Source: Spirochaetales bacterium
Lineage (GTDB): Bacteria; Spirochaetota; Spirochaetia; DSM-27196; SLAA01
Direction: 5' to 3'
Assembly: GCA_007126415.1 (NCBI GenBank)
Contig: SLBH01000163.1
Span: forward strand, 1 to 6,439
Length of the DNA: 6,439 nucleotides
The notes below the pieces were generated by a model. That model was not told where the DNA came from, made no database searches, and worked only from the letters and a program-made list of their open reading frames with translations. Made by a program: the position numbers and the translations under genes. Position 1 is the first letter of the stretch. Each line of letters starts with the position of its first letter. Of this stretch, positions 1 to 6,405 are shown piece after piece.

Positions 1-711
1 CTTGCCGGTTGCGCGTGAAACGCCGATTCCGAGCGCCAGCACCAACGGCACCGTTACCGGCCCGGTGGTGACCGCCCCGGTGTCCCAGGAGAGTGCGACG
101 ATCGCCGAGAGCTTCTCGTCGAACGAGAACACCGCCGAGATCACGAGTAGGAGCGGAATAATGGTAAGGACGAACGGCTTGAGCGATAGGCCGAAATAGA
201 AGCGCACCATCCCGAACCCAACCGCGATGCCGACTCCAATACCAACCGCGGTTACAAGCGCTTCGGGGGTTCGCTCGAGCATCAGGAAGAGCAGCGGGGT
301 CTCCCATGCGGTGACGCTTTCTCCGGCGGTGCGAAGTGCCGCGATCGCGGGTTCGGCGAGCGTGGAGCCGAACCCGAGCAACAACCCGAACAGTACGATC
401 GGGATAATCCCGGTTCGTTTCGGCAACTGCAGCCCTACGCGCTCACCGAGCGGCATGAGACCGAGTAGCAAGCCCTCCAAGAACAGCGCGAGACCCAACA
501 CTACCAACCCAATACCGAGCGCAATCGACAACGCGCCGGCCGGGGGTGAGCCGAGAATAACGATCTGAAACGCGAGCAGGTAAATGATGATAAACGCAAC
601 CGAGCGCACCTGCTCGCCGATACGTGCCGCGGCGTAGTCGCCGAGCATGCGAAGCGCGGTTGGTAGCGGAATCTCTATACGCTTGCGTTCCGTAGGCTTA
701 CGCTCCGACAT
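1..711 (-). CDS. DUF1538 family integral membrane protein, C-terminus beyond window edge
   Basis: The gene starts at 711 and runs off the window at position 1 after 237 complete codons without a stop, so its C-terminus is missing. The first ~35 residues are polar and basic, then hydrophobic stretches follow at about 37-53, 60-79, 101-115, 151-168, 179-194 and 214-231, giving a multispanning inner-membrane protein. Two segments look like DUF1538 (PF07556) signatures: GFGSTLAEPAIAAL at 113-126, and a Gly/Thr/Pro-rich run at 209-232 containing TTGPVTVPLVLALG. The family has no settled function. From memory, a DUF1538 gene pair (UmpAB) from Halomonas was reported as a Na+(Li+,K+)/H+ antiporter, so ion transport is a reasonable guess only. 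Many relatives are single ~240-residue units or tandem duplications, and the cut prevents a choice. The start lies 9 nt after the sppA stop with AGAGG only 3 nt upstream, which suggests translation coupled to sppA. Family call fairly sure, function unsure. Confidence 0.8.
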   Translation of the reverse strand, partial: MSERKPTERKRIEIPLPTALRMLGDYAAARIGEQVRSVAFIIIYLLAFQIVILGSPPAGALSIALGIGLVVLGLALFLEGLLLGLMPLGERVGLQLPKRTGIIPIVLFGLLLGFGSTLAEPAIAALRTAGESVTAWETPLLFLMLERTPEALVTAVGIGVGIAVGFGMVRFYFGLSLKPFVLTIIPLLLVISAVFSFDEKLSAIVALSWDTGAVTTGPVTVPLVLALGIGVSRATGK

Positions 712-720
712 GAGCCTCTT

Positions 721-3168
721 CTACTGCGCCGGCGGATCCTGCGCCGGCGGATCCTGCGCCTCAGGGAGCCGATACGGCATAATATACAACGGCTCGCCCG
801 CCATTTCCTCGAGCTCTTTGTAATCCTCAAACGCTTCACGAAGCTCGCGCGGTAGCCCGGCCGACGCGTTCAATCGACCGAGAAATGCCGCCGGCATTCC
901 GCTTAGCAGCGGTGCGGCATCTCCCGGGAGCACCGGCACGAGGTGCAACGGCTGCTCGCTCTCGAGCAGTTGCTGCATCACCATGATACTGTCGCCGAGA
1001 CCTCCGACGCTGTCGGCGAGGCCTATCTCCACCGCGCGCGGTCCGGTCCAGATACGCCCCTGCGCGATCTCGTCGACCTGCTCTACGCTCATGCTTCGAT
1101 GCTCGGCTACCACCTCCACGAAGCGGCGGTAGACCGTGGTGACCGACTCGCGAAAGCGCTCCTGCTCTTCCTCGCTCATCTCGCGCAAGGGGTTGCCGAG
1201 GTCGCTGTAGCTCGAGGTCTTCACGGTGTCGGAGCCGATCTCGAGCTGCTCGAGCAGTTCCGCAATATTCGGGAATACCGACGCAACACCGATTGATCCG
1301 GTTACCCCAACCGGAGACGCTACGATATGAGAGGCGGGCGCCGCGATATAGTAGCCGCCGGAAGCGGCCGTGCCCCCGAGCGAAACCACAACCGGAACGC
1401 CGTCCTCTACCGCGAGTGCAATCTCGCGCGCGATGCTGTCGGCCGCCAAGGGTGAACCCCCGGGGCTGTCGACACGCAGCACAATGCCGTTCACGAACGG
1501 GCTACGGCGCGCCGCGCGGATTGCCTCTATGATCGAGTCGTCGCCGATGCTCTGCCCTTGTATGCCGCGCCCGCGTTGTACCCTTCCGGATGCGTATATC
1601 AGCGCAACGGTGCCGCGCGGCGCCGGAGCCCAGTCGTACACCGCCGGCGGAGTGGGGTCGCGCCGCGTGCGGCGAGCGTAGCGGTGCTCTTCATCGACCC
1701 AGTCCTCGAACTCGTCGAGGTACATCACGCGGTCCACCACGCCGCTTTCCAGCGCGACGCCGGAATGCAGGTAGGGCCCTTCCTCAATGAGCTGCTCAAC
1801 CTCGTCGGAGAGGCGGTCGCCGCGTCCGAGCCGAATCAGCTCGGAGTACTGTGCGGTGAGGTCCGCCAACACCGCCGACCACATCTCGCGCTCGGCTTCG
1901 CTCATCTCGGGCTCGGTCAGATAATCAAAGCTCGTCTTGTAGTCGTGACTCGAGAAATTGTAAAAGCGGACGCCGTAATTTCCGAGGAACCGTCCCAGAT
2001 AAACCTGATTGTAATGGAAGCCGCGCATATCGACACTGCCGAGCGGATGAAGCACAATCTCGTCGGCCACCGAGGCGGCAAACGCGTAGGTTAAGTGCGA
2101 GACATCCTCGAAATAGAAATAGATCTTCTTGCCGGCGGCCTTGAGTTCTTCTAGTGCGTTTCGAATCTCGACCAAGTTAGCGAACGATGCGTCGAAGTCT
2201 TGTTTGGTGAACACTACCGCTCGGACCGCCGGGTCGGCTGCGATTCTGCCGAGGTCGTCGAGAACCTCCGCGAGGCCGCGATACGGCTGCCAAGGCCTGC
2301 TGCGCGGCGGTGTACGGATGCGCGCCGCTTCATCGTACTCGATCACGGTAGGCGTGAGGTCGGCAATGAAGCTGCGCCGGCGCCGATACGGCATAAAGGC
2401 ATGCATATCGGCGAACTCTTCTTCCTCCTCGGCCTGTACGGTGCCGGATGTGCCGAACACCAGATGCGCGAGGCTTAGCTCCACGCCGGCGCTGAAGACC
2501 TCATCGCGCGCGTTCCAGGAGCCTCGAAGCTCGAAACCGTCGAGCGGTTCGAGCGCAAGCGAGACCGAGTCGAACTCGAGCTCCTCGCGAGGATCCCAGA
2601 ATACGTCGAGCCCGAGAGTTACGCGCGAGCCGGCCCGTGGCCCGATAAAGGCAAGCGGGCGAACTCCTGCGCCGAGGGTATAGGTTGTGTCGACGCTCGC
2701 GACATCGTGCGCGACAACGCCCGCCGAGAGCGCCGGCAGCGGCCGTAGTAACGCCGAGAGGTCGAGCTCACCGCGGGTGAACGACGAATCCTGCCAGTCC
2801 CACCCGGCTCCGAGATGGAACTGCGGCGTTATGCGGCTGCCGAGCGCAAGCTTATGACGGTAGAACTCCGGTTCGCGCCTTAGGTTGTACGCGAGCGACC
2901 CGGCATTGAGAAAGAACGCGTATCGCTCGCCGAAGTCGTCGCTTACGCGTTCGTACCCGCCTGGAAACGGGAGCGCAAGGCCGATGCCGGAGGCGTTACC
3001 GACGCCGAGCGCCGCCGGGTTGATGATCGGCGCAAACATGCCGTCGTGAACCGCAACGCCTCCAAGCCGCGCGGTGTAGGCGGTGCCGGGTGCGCCGAAG
3101 GCCGATGCGGCACCCAAGGTGATGGACACAATCATTATCGTCGCAAGCGCGAGCTTCTTCGCGGTCAT
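721..3168 (-). CDS. sppA: SppA-type signal peptide peptidase (S49) with N-terminal outer-membrane-barrel-like domain
   Basis: 815 residues. Residues 1-23 form a signal peptide (KK, hydrophobic core, Ala-Ser-Ala). About 27-240 is rich in alternating beta-type strands with INPAALG at 49-55, resembling PorV/UPF0164-like outer-membrane beta proteins. A Glu run (247-251) and an Arg cluster (262-265) form a linker. Two S49 domains follow, ~295-485 and ~518-735, as in the long E. coli-type SppA. The general-base Lys is seen as DYKTS (Lys411) and the nucleophile as AASGGYY (Ser603); DSPGG (567-571) and TGSIG (623-627) are also present, so the Ser/Lys dyad appears intact. SppA degrades leftover signal peptides and membrane-protein fragments; ordinary homologues are inner-membrane anchored and lack the barrel-like part, so this one may sit at the outer membrane (inference). 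The start at 3168 is chosen because AAGGA lies 8 nt upstream and the signal peptide begins there; the frame is open further upstream but would overlap the previous gene. The tail is a short Q-D-P-P-A repeat. Confidence 0.9.
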   Translation of the reverse strand: MTAKKLALATIMIVSITLGAASAFGAPGTAYTARLGGVAVHDGMFAPIINPAALGVGNASGIGLALPFPGGYERVSDDFGERYAFFLNAGSLAYNLRREPEFYRHKLALGSRITPQFHLGAGWDWQDSSFTRGELDLSALLRPLPALSAGVVAHDVASVDTTYTLGAGVRPLAFIGPRAGSRVTLGLDVFWDPREELEFDSVSLALEPLDGFELRGSWNARDEVFSAGVELSLAHLVFGTSGTVQAEEEEEFADMHAFMPYRRRRSFIADLTPTVIEYDEAARIRTPPRSRPWQPYRGLAEVLDDLGRIAADPAVRAVVFTKQDFDASFANLVEIRNALEELKAAGKKIYFYFEDVSHLTYAFAASVADEIVLHPLGSVDMRGFHYNQVYLGRFLGNYGVRFYNFSSHDYKTSFDYLTEPEMSEAEREMWSAVLADLTAQYSELIRLGRGDRLSDEVEQLIEEGPYLHSGVALESGVVDRVMYLDEFEDWVDEEHRYARRTRRDPTPPAVYDWAPAPRGTVALIYASGRVQRGRGIQGQSIGDDSIIEAIRAARRSPFVNGIVLRVDSPGGSPLAADSIAREIALAVEDGVPVVVSLGGTAASGGYYIAAPASHIVASPVGVTGSIGVASVFPNIAELLEQLEIGSDTVKTSSYSDLGNPLREMSEEEQERFRESVTTVYRRFVEVVAEHRSMSVEQVDEIAQGRIWTGPRAVEIGLADSVGGLGDSIMVMQQLLESEQPLHLVPVLPGDAAPLLSGMPAAFLGRLNASAGLPRELREAFEDYKELEEMAGEPLYIMPYRLPEAQDPPAQDPPAQ
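724..760 (-). repeat. 15-bp tandem repeat encoding the C-terminal QDPPA tail of SppA
   Basis: Two identical 15-bp units (724-738 and 739-753, + strand ctgcgccggcggatc) are followed by 7 bases of a third. The unit is a multiple of three, so each copy encodes Q-D-P-P-A in frame, and the last copy runs into the sppA stop codon. This probably arose by slippage. Each unit is a copy-number change that would lengthen or shorten the tail without a frameshift. Confidence 0.9.
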
Positions 3169-3176
3169 TATGAACA

Positions 3177-3181
3177 TCCTT
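3177..3181 (-). promoter_or_regulatory. Ribosome binding site of sppA
   Basis: On the minus strand AAGGA lies 8 nt upstream of the ATG at 3168. The next ATG upstream, at 3177, overlaps this motif and so cannot use it. The site therefore selects the start that gives a clean signal peptide (MTAKK...) over the longer open frame that reaches back into the synthase gene. Confidence 0.75.
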
Positions 3182-3218
3182 GTTGGCCTTATAGGGCCGA
3201 TATGAACTGGGCCGGGCG

Positions 3219-4262
3219 TTACGGCGCGTGCCCGCATTGGTTGTAGAGTACGAGACGGGTGAAGTACCAATCGAGAAAACGGTTTGACCACCCAAAAGTG
3301 CTGGTCACGAGAACTATTCGGCGAATATGCCGGCGCGTGATCTTGGCCTCGCTATACAGCACCTCGGCGTTATTGCGGCTGATACCGACGGTAGCGGCGG
3401 CAAAGAGAAACGGCCAGACGCAGGCGCGGCGGATACGATGCTCGCTACGCGGAATGGTTTGCGCGTACGCGATTGCGCTCTGCAGGTGGCGCTCGGCTTT
3501 GTTCGCGATCCGGTTCACGACCTGCAACGCCTGGCGGTGATAGGCAGGGTCAAACAGTTGCTCGGAGCGAATGCCGGCGTCGTTCAGAAACTCGTCGGGG
3601 ATGTAAACCCAGCCGCGTTGGTAGTCCTTGCGAATGCCGCGTAACACGTTCACGGTCTGCAACGCGAGCCCGGCTTCACGCGCGAGGCGCATGAGATCGT
3701 TCTTTCGCCTTGCGATCGCGGGCGAGCCCCAGGTAAACACCTCGGTTGAGAGATACCCAACGCGTCCGGCCACCTCGTGCATGTAGTTGTCGAGGTCGGC
3801 CTCGGTTTCTACTTGTGGGCCCCGTTTGATCCAGCGGATCATGCCTTCGGTTGAGTCGCGCACATGGCGGCGAACCGGTTCGCGTATCGCCGGGTCGAGC
3901 GCCTCGAACTCGGATAGAATCCTCTCGGCGTTCTCAGCCGCGACCGCGTCAACCTCCTGGGCGCCGATCTCGGCTACCCGATTTCCCCAATCGCTATCAA
4001 GCGGCGCCCCACCGAGCGCAGCGCTCCAACTGCGTAGCCACGCGAGCTTAGCCTGCGGTCGAAGAGCAGCGCTGTCTTCAAAGAAGTCCGAAACCCTCAG
4101 CAGAAGATAGGCCAAGCACAACACCCGGCCTACATTGTTCGGTAGCTTCCGGATTGAGAGGTAGAAGGTGCGGCTGGTCTCGGCAAGCAAGTCCCAGCTG
4201 CTGGGGTAGCGGACGAGACGCTCGCTTGCAGTGGCGGTGATGCCCGTAGGGCGGTGGCTCAT
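3219..4262 (-). CDS. Squalene/phytoene synthase family protein with altered second Asp-rich motif
   Basis: 347 residues, usual length for bacterial trans-isoprenyl head-to-head synthases (PF00494), which join two farnesyl or geranylgeranyl diphosphates via a cyclopropyl intermediate. Visible motifs: SRTFYLSI at 30-37; first Asp-rich motif LRVSDFFED with Asp59 and Asp63; YMHEVAGRVG at 160-169, where Tyr160 matches the catalytic Tyr of animal squalene synthases; and LQTVNVLRGIRKD at 201-213. That last segment normally reads N-x-x-R-D-x-x-E-D, but here the first Asp is Gly209 and the Glu is Lys212, leaving only Asp213. The C-terminal part (282-350 equivalent, VWPFLFAAAT) keeps the family helix. 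Product (squalene, presqualene diphosphate, dehydrosqualene or phytoene) cannot be told from sequence, and no desaturase, cyclase or hpn gene is adjacent. The start is supported by GGAG 8 nt upstream. It follows bTHX by 106 nt and precedes sppA by 50 nt. Family call is firm, catalytic competence less so. Confidence 0.88.
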   Translation of the reverse strand: MSHRPTGITATASERLVRYPSSWDLLAETSRTFYLSIRKLPNNVGRVLCLAYLLLRVSDFFEDSAALRPQAKLAWLRSWSAALGGAPLDSDWGNRVAEIGAQEVDAVAAENAERILSEFEALDPAIREPVRRHVRDSTEGMIRWIKRGPQVETEADLDNYMHEVAGRVGYLSTEVFTWGSPAIARRKNDLMRLAREAGLALQTVNVLRGIRKDYQRGWVYIPDEFLNDAGIRSEQLFDPAYHRQALQVVNRIANKAERHLQSAIAYAQTIPRSEHRIRRACVWPFLFAAATVGISRNNAEVLYSEAKITRRHIRRIVLVTSTFGWSNRFLDWYFTRLVLYNQCGHAP

Positions 4263-4308
4263 AAGGTGTGCTCCAGGTGGCCGCGGGCGCCGAGACAGCT
4301 CTCCGGCG

Positions 4309-4326
4309 TGAGGCGGTTCGCCGTCA
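4309..4326 (-). other. Weak hairpin in the 106-nt gap between bTHX and the synthase gene
   Basis: The gap 4263-4368 contains a short inverted repeat: GGCG and CGCC arms around a 3-nt loop, extended by a further 3 bp past a single bulged base. No T-run follows on the minus strand, so it does not look like an intrinsic terminator. It could be an mRNA processing or stability element, or chance in GC-rich DNA. I see no recognisable promoter or small gene in the rest of the gap. Confidence 0.25.
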
Positions 4327-4368
4327 GGCAGTTACGCGCTGGGATCTTTGAGGTGTGTATCGAAGGCC

Positions 4369-4491
4369 CTACCTTCCGCGCTTTGCATCGCCTTTCGGAC
4401 GGCGCGGCTTGTTGTCCTTGCGGCGGCGCGTGTTGCCGTAGCTCTTGCGCCATAGCTTGCCTTTGCGGCTACTGCGGTCTCCGCGTCCCAT
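4369..4491 (-). CDS. thx: 30S ribosomal protein bTHX (small basic ribosomal peptide)
   Basis: A 40-codon gene that ordinary length cut-offs miss. The product starts MGRGDRSSRKGKLWRKSYGN and continues with an Arg/Lys-rich tail (TRRRKDNKPRRPKGDAKRGR). It matches the bTHX family, first known from the Thermus 30S subunit, whose members read roughly M-G-K-G-D-x-x-[ST]-x-[RK]-G-K-[IL]-[WF]-x-[GK]-[ST]-[YF]-G. The peptide binds in the head of the small subunit, where it stabilises packed 16S rRNA helices. Thermus bTHX is under 30 residues; the extra basic tail here resembles the longer forms found elsewhere. About 45 percent of residues are Arg or Lys, as expected for an rRNA-binding peptide. A near-perfect AAGGAGG lies 5 nt upstream and the gene sits 13 nt after the aldolase stop, so it is surely translated as part of that operon. 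Other frames open across this stretch lack a comparable ribosome binding site or homology. Confidence 0.9.
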   Translation of the reverse strand: MGRGDRSSRKGKLWRKSYGNTRRRKDNKPRRPKGDAKRGR

Positions 4492-4496
4492 AACAC

Positions 4497-4503
4497 CCTC
4501 CTT
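4497..4503 (-). promoter_or_regulatory. Strong ribosome binding site of the bTHX gene
   Basis: AAGGAGG on the minus strand, 5 nt before the ATG at 4491. It is the strongest Shine-Dalgarno sequence in the window and begins only 1 nt after the threonine aldolase stop codon (4507-4505). It argues that the 40-codon frame is a real, efficiently translated gene, in keeping with a ribosomal protein. Confidence 0.88.
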
Positions 4504-4504
4504 T

Positions 4505-5527
4505 CTAGCTCATGCATTCCTGCACGGCTCGTAGCGCTCGCCCGATATCGGCGTGCGAGACATCGAGATGCGTCACTGCCCGCAAGCGCCCGTCGGGCAT
4601 GCGCGAAACAGCCACTCCGCGCTCGTGCAGCCGATCGGCCAACTCATACGCAGAGAGCGGCGCATGAGCGACTGTTCGAAAGAATACCATGTTCGTGGCG
4701 GGTGGTTCCACCTCCAAACCCTCAATCGCCGCGAGCCCGGCGGCCAGCTGCGCGGCGTTTTCGTGGTCCTCCGTCAGGCGGTCGATGTTGTGCTCGAGCG
4801 CGTACAACGCGCCGGCGGCGATGATGCCGGCCTGTCGCATCGCGGCACCGAACTGATGCTTAAACCGCCACGCGCGCTCAACGAACTCCGCCGAACCCGC
4901 GAGCGCCGCGCCGACCGGCGCGCCGAGGCCCTTGCTGAAATCGATCCAGACCGAGTCAAAGTTGCGGCAGTAGCTATCGGCCGCAACGCCCGAGGCGACC
5001 ACTGCGTTGAACAGCCGGGCGCCGTCGAGGTGGCGCGGCAATCCGAGGCGCTGTGCGGCTGTGCAGACCTCCTCGAGCGTCTCGATCGGCCAGACCGTCC
5101 CGCCGGCGAGATTCGCGGTTTGCTCGAGCAACACCACCCGCGAGCGCGGAAAATGATGATCGGGCACTCGCACCGCTTGCTCGAGTTGCGGAGCGGTGAA
5201 CACGCCGGCCCGCCCGGCGACAGGGTAGAGCGAAACGCCGAGCAGCGCCGCCGGCGCGCCGGTCTCGAAATGGCGGTTGTGCGCCGTCTCTTCCAAAATG
5301 ACCTCGTCGCCCGGCTCGCAGTGCACCCGCAGCGCGATCTGGTTGCAGATCGTGCCGGTCGGCAAGAACATCGCGCTCTCGGTGCCGAGAAGCTCGGCCA
5401 CCCTCCGGCAGAGCCGGTTTACGGTTGGGTCGGCGCGCAACTGTTCGTCTCCCACCTCCGCCTCGGCCATCGCTCGACGCATCGACCTACACGGTGTTGT
5501 CGCGGTGTCGCTGTTGAGATTGATCAC
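4505..5527 (-). CDS. ltaE: L-threonine aldolase (PLP-dependent, beta-eliminating lyase family)
   Basis: 340 residues, the normal length for low-specificity L-threonine aldolases (fold type I PLP enzymes, PF01212), which cleave threonine or allo-threonine to glycine and acetaldehyde in the cytoplasm. Motifs in order: NLNSDTAT at 3-10; VGDEQLRADPTVNRL at 25-39; PTGT at 56-59 for the PLP phosphate; His83, expected to stack on the cofactor; HLDGARLFNA at 166-175 with Asp168 and Arg171; FSKGLGAPVG at 197-206 with the Schiff-base Lys199; GAAMRQAGIIAAGALYAL at 227-244; and RAVTHLDVS at 316-324. The catalytic set is complete. The start is GTG, 1 nt after the htpX stop (TAA-C-GTG), with only a weak GAG upstream, so translation is probably coupled to htpX; the family N-terminus aligns at exactly this codon. 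The loop that usually reads D-V-Y-G-E-D is D-E-Q-L-R-A-D here, so L- versus L-allo-threonine preference is uncertain. Confidence 0.92.
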   Translation of the reverse strand: MINLNSDTATTPCRSMRRAMAEAEVGDEQLRADPTVNRLCRRVAELLGTESAMFLPTGTICNQIALRVHCEPGDEVILEETAHNRHFETGAPAALLGVSLYPVAGRAGVFTAPQLEQAVRVPDHHFPRSRVVLLEQTANLAGGTVWPIETLEEVCTAAQRLGLPRHLDGARLFNAVVASGVAADSYCRNFDSVWIDFSKGLGAPVGAALAGSAEFVERAWRFKHQFGAAMRQAGIIAAGALYALEHNIDRLTEDHENAAQLAAGLAAIEGLEVEPPATNMVFFRTVAHAPLSAYELADRLHERGVAVSRMPDGRLRAVTHLDVSHADIGRALRAVQECMS

Positions 5528-5528
5528 G

Positions 5529-6380
5529 TTATGCTCGCTTGTCTTCGAGCCGCCGGAGCCGCGCGACGCGTTGCTCGAGCGGCGGATGTGTGCTGAACAG
5601 ACTCGAGAATCGCTGCCCGGCGATGGGGTTCACGATGAACATATGCGAGGCCGCCTCGTTGATGCGCATGGGGTTGCGCTCGGCGGCGCGCGACATCTTG
5701 CCGAGCGCACTCGCGAGCCCGTCGGGCGTTCCGGCGATGCGCGCACCGGTGGCGTCGGCGAGGTACTCGCGCGAGCGCGAGATCGCCATGCGTACCAACA
5801 TCGCGGCAATTGGTGCAAGGATGATTGCAACGATTTGAAGTACCATCGCGGCGCTGTTGTCGCGGCCGCCGCGCATTCCACCGAACAAGAGCCGGAACTG
5901 GCCCATACGCGCAAGAAACGCAAGCGCGCCGGCGAGCACGGTCGCGAAGGTGCTGATCAAGGTGTCGTAGTTCTTGATGTGCGCAAGCTCATGCGCGATC
6001 ACGCCCTCGAGCTCGCGCCGGTCGAGCATCTTGACGATACCCTCGGTCACCGCTACCGCGGCATTCTTGGGATTGCGCCCGGTTGCGAACGCGTTCGGTT
6101 GCGACGACGGCGTGATATAGAGCTTCGGCATCGGCATCGAAGCGTTCTGCGTGAGCTTGCGGACCATCGCGTAGAGTTCCGGCGCCTCGCTCTCGCTTAA
6201 CGGGCGCGAACGCGTCATCTTGATCGCGATCTTGTCGCTCTTCCAGTAGCCGATGAAGTTCAGCAGGAGTGCCACGGCGAACGCTATGATCAGCCCGCCC
6301 TCGCCGGCGATTGCGCCGCCGAGTAGAATGAAAACAACGGTGAGCAGTGTCATGAGAAAAAAGGTCTTTACCCGGTACAT
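5529..6380 (-). CDS. htpX: Membrane zinc metalloprotease HtpX (M48B)
   Basis: 283 residues from the chosen start, close to E. coli HtpX (293). HtpX is an inner-membrane protease with a cytoplasmic active site that cuts misfolded membrane proteins, acting alongside FtsH in envelope stress. Two N-terminal membrane helices lie at about 6-24 and 28-45 and two more at about 141-157 and 178-200. Zinc site: HELAH at 130-134 (His130, Glu131, His134) with the third ligand Glu205 in SREYLAD. NAFATGRNP (96-104) and the C-terminal STHPPLEQRVARL (263-275) are typical of the family. The frame stays open upstream to a TTG at 6425, but the ATG at 6380 is preferred because the family N-terminus (MYRVKTFFL) begins there and because 6425 lies upstream of the expected transcription start. 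The ribosome binding site GGAGGG lies 12 nt upstream, longer than usual. First gene of the apparent operon. Confidence 0.95.
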   Translation of the reverse strand: MYRVKTFFLMTLLTVVFILLGGAIAGEGGLIIAFAVALLLNFIGYWKSDKIAIKMTRSRPLSESEAPELYAMVRKLTQNASMPMPKLYITPSSQPNAFATGRNPKNAAVAVTEGIVKMLDRRELEGVIAHELAHIKNYDTLISTFATVLAGALAFLARMGQFRLLFGGMRGGRDNSAAMVLQIVAIILAPIAAMLVRMAISRSREYLADATGARIAGTPDGLASALGKMSRAAERNPMRINEAASHMFIVNPIAGQRFSSLFSTHPPLEQRVARLRRLEDKRA

Positions 6381-6392
6381 ATCTGGTTTGTT

Positions 6393-6398
6393 CCCTCC
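6393..6398 (-). promoter_or_regulatory. Ribosome binding site of htpX, with long spacing
   Basis: GGAGGG on the minus strand ends 12 nt before the ATG at 6380. This spacing is wider than the usual 5-9 nt and may lower initiation. No in-frame ATG, GTG or TTG lies between the motif and 6380, so it still points to that start. Confidence 0.65.
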
Positions 6399-6405
6399 GA
6401 CCTGA

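Noticed and set aside
227..568. Plus-strand frame of 113 codons opposite the DUF1538 gene
   Set aside because: Ser/Pro/Asn-rich low-complexity translation opposite a clear multispanning membrane protein, so it is a shadow.
3185..3198. Inverted repeat GGCC-TTATAG-GGCC between the synthase gene and sppA as a terminator
   Set aside because: The stem is only 4 bp with an inner mismatch on the transcribed RNA and no U-run follows. It sits 4 bases before the sppA ribosome binding site.
3169..3291. Longer N-terminus for SppA starting at 3291
   Set aside because: The extra 41 residues would overlap the synthase gene by 73 nt, would place a Pro/Arg-rich stretch before the signal peptide, and ignore the good ribosome binding site before 3168.
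4259..4453. Alternative 64-codon frame on the minus strand covering the gap before the synthase gene
   Set aside because: It overlaps bTHX in another frame and overlaps the synthase start, and it has no ribosome binding site or family resemblance. The bTHX frame explains the coding signal.
4553..5596. Open frame of about 347 codons on the plus strand opposite the threonine aldolase
   Set aside because: It is an antisense shadow: very Arg-rich with no recognisable motif, while the minus strand carries a complete aldolase. GC-rich codon bias commonly leaves the opposite strand open.
5277..6200. Open frame of about 307 codons on the plus strand opposite htpX and the aldolase start
   Set aside because: It spans the junction of two well-supported minus-strand genes, has a biased low-complexity composition and no family motif.
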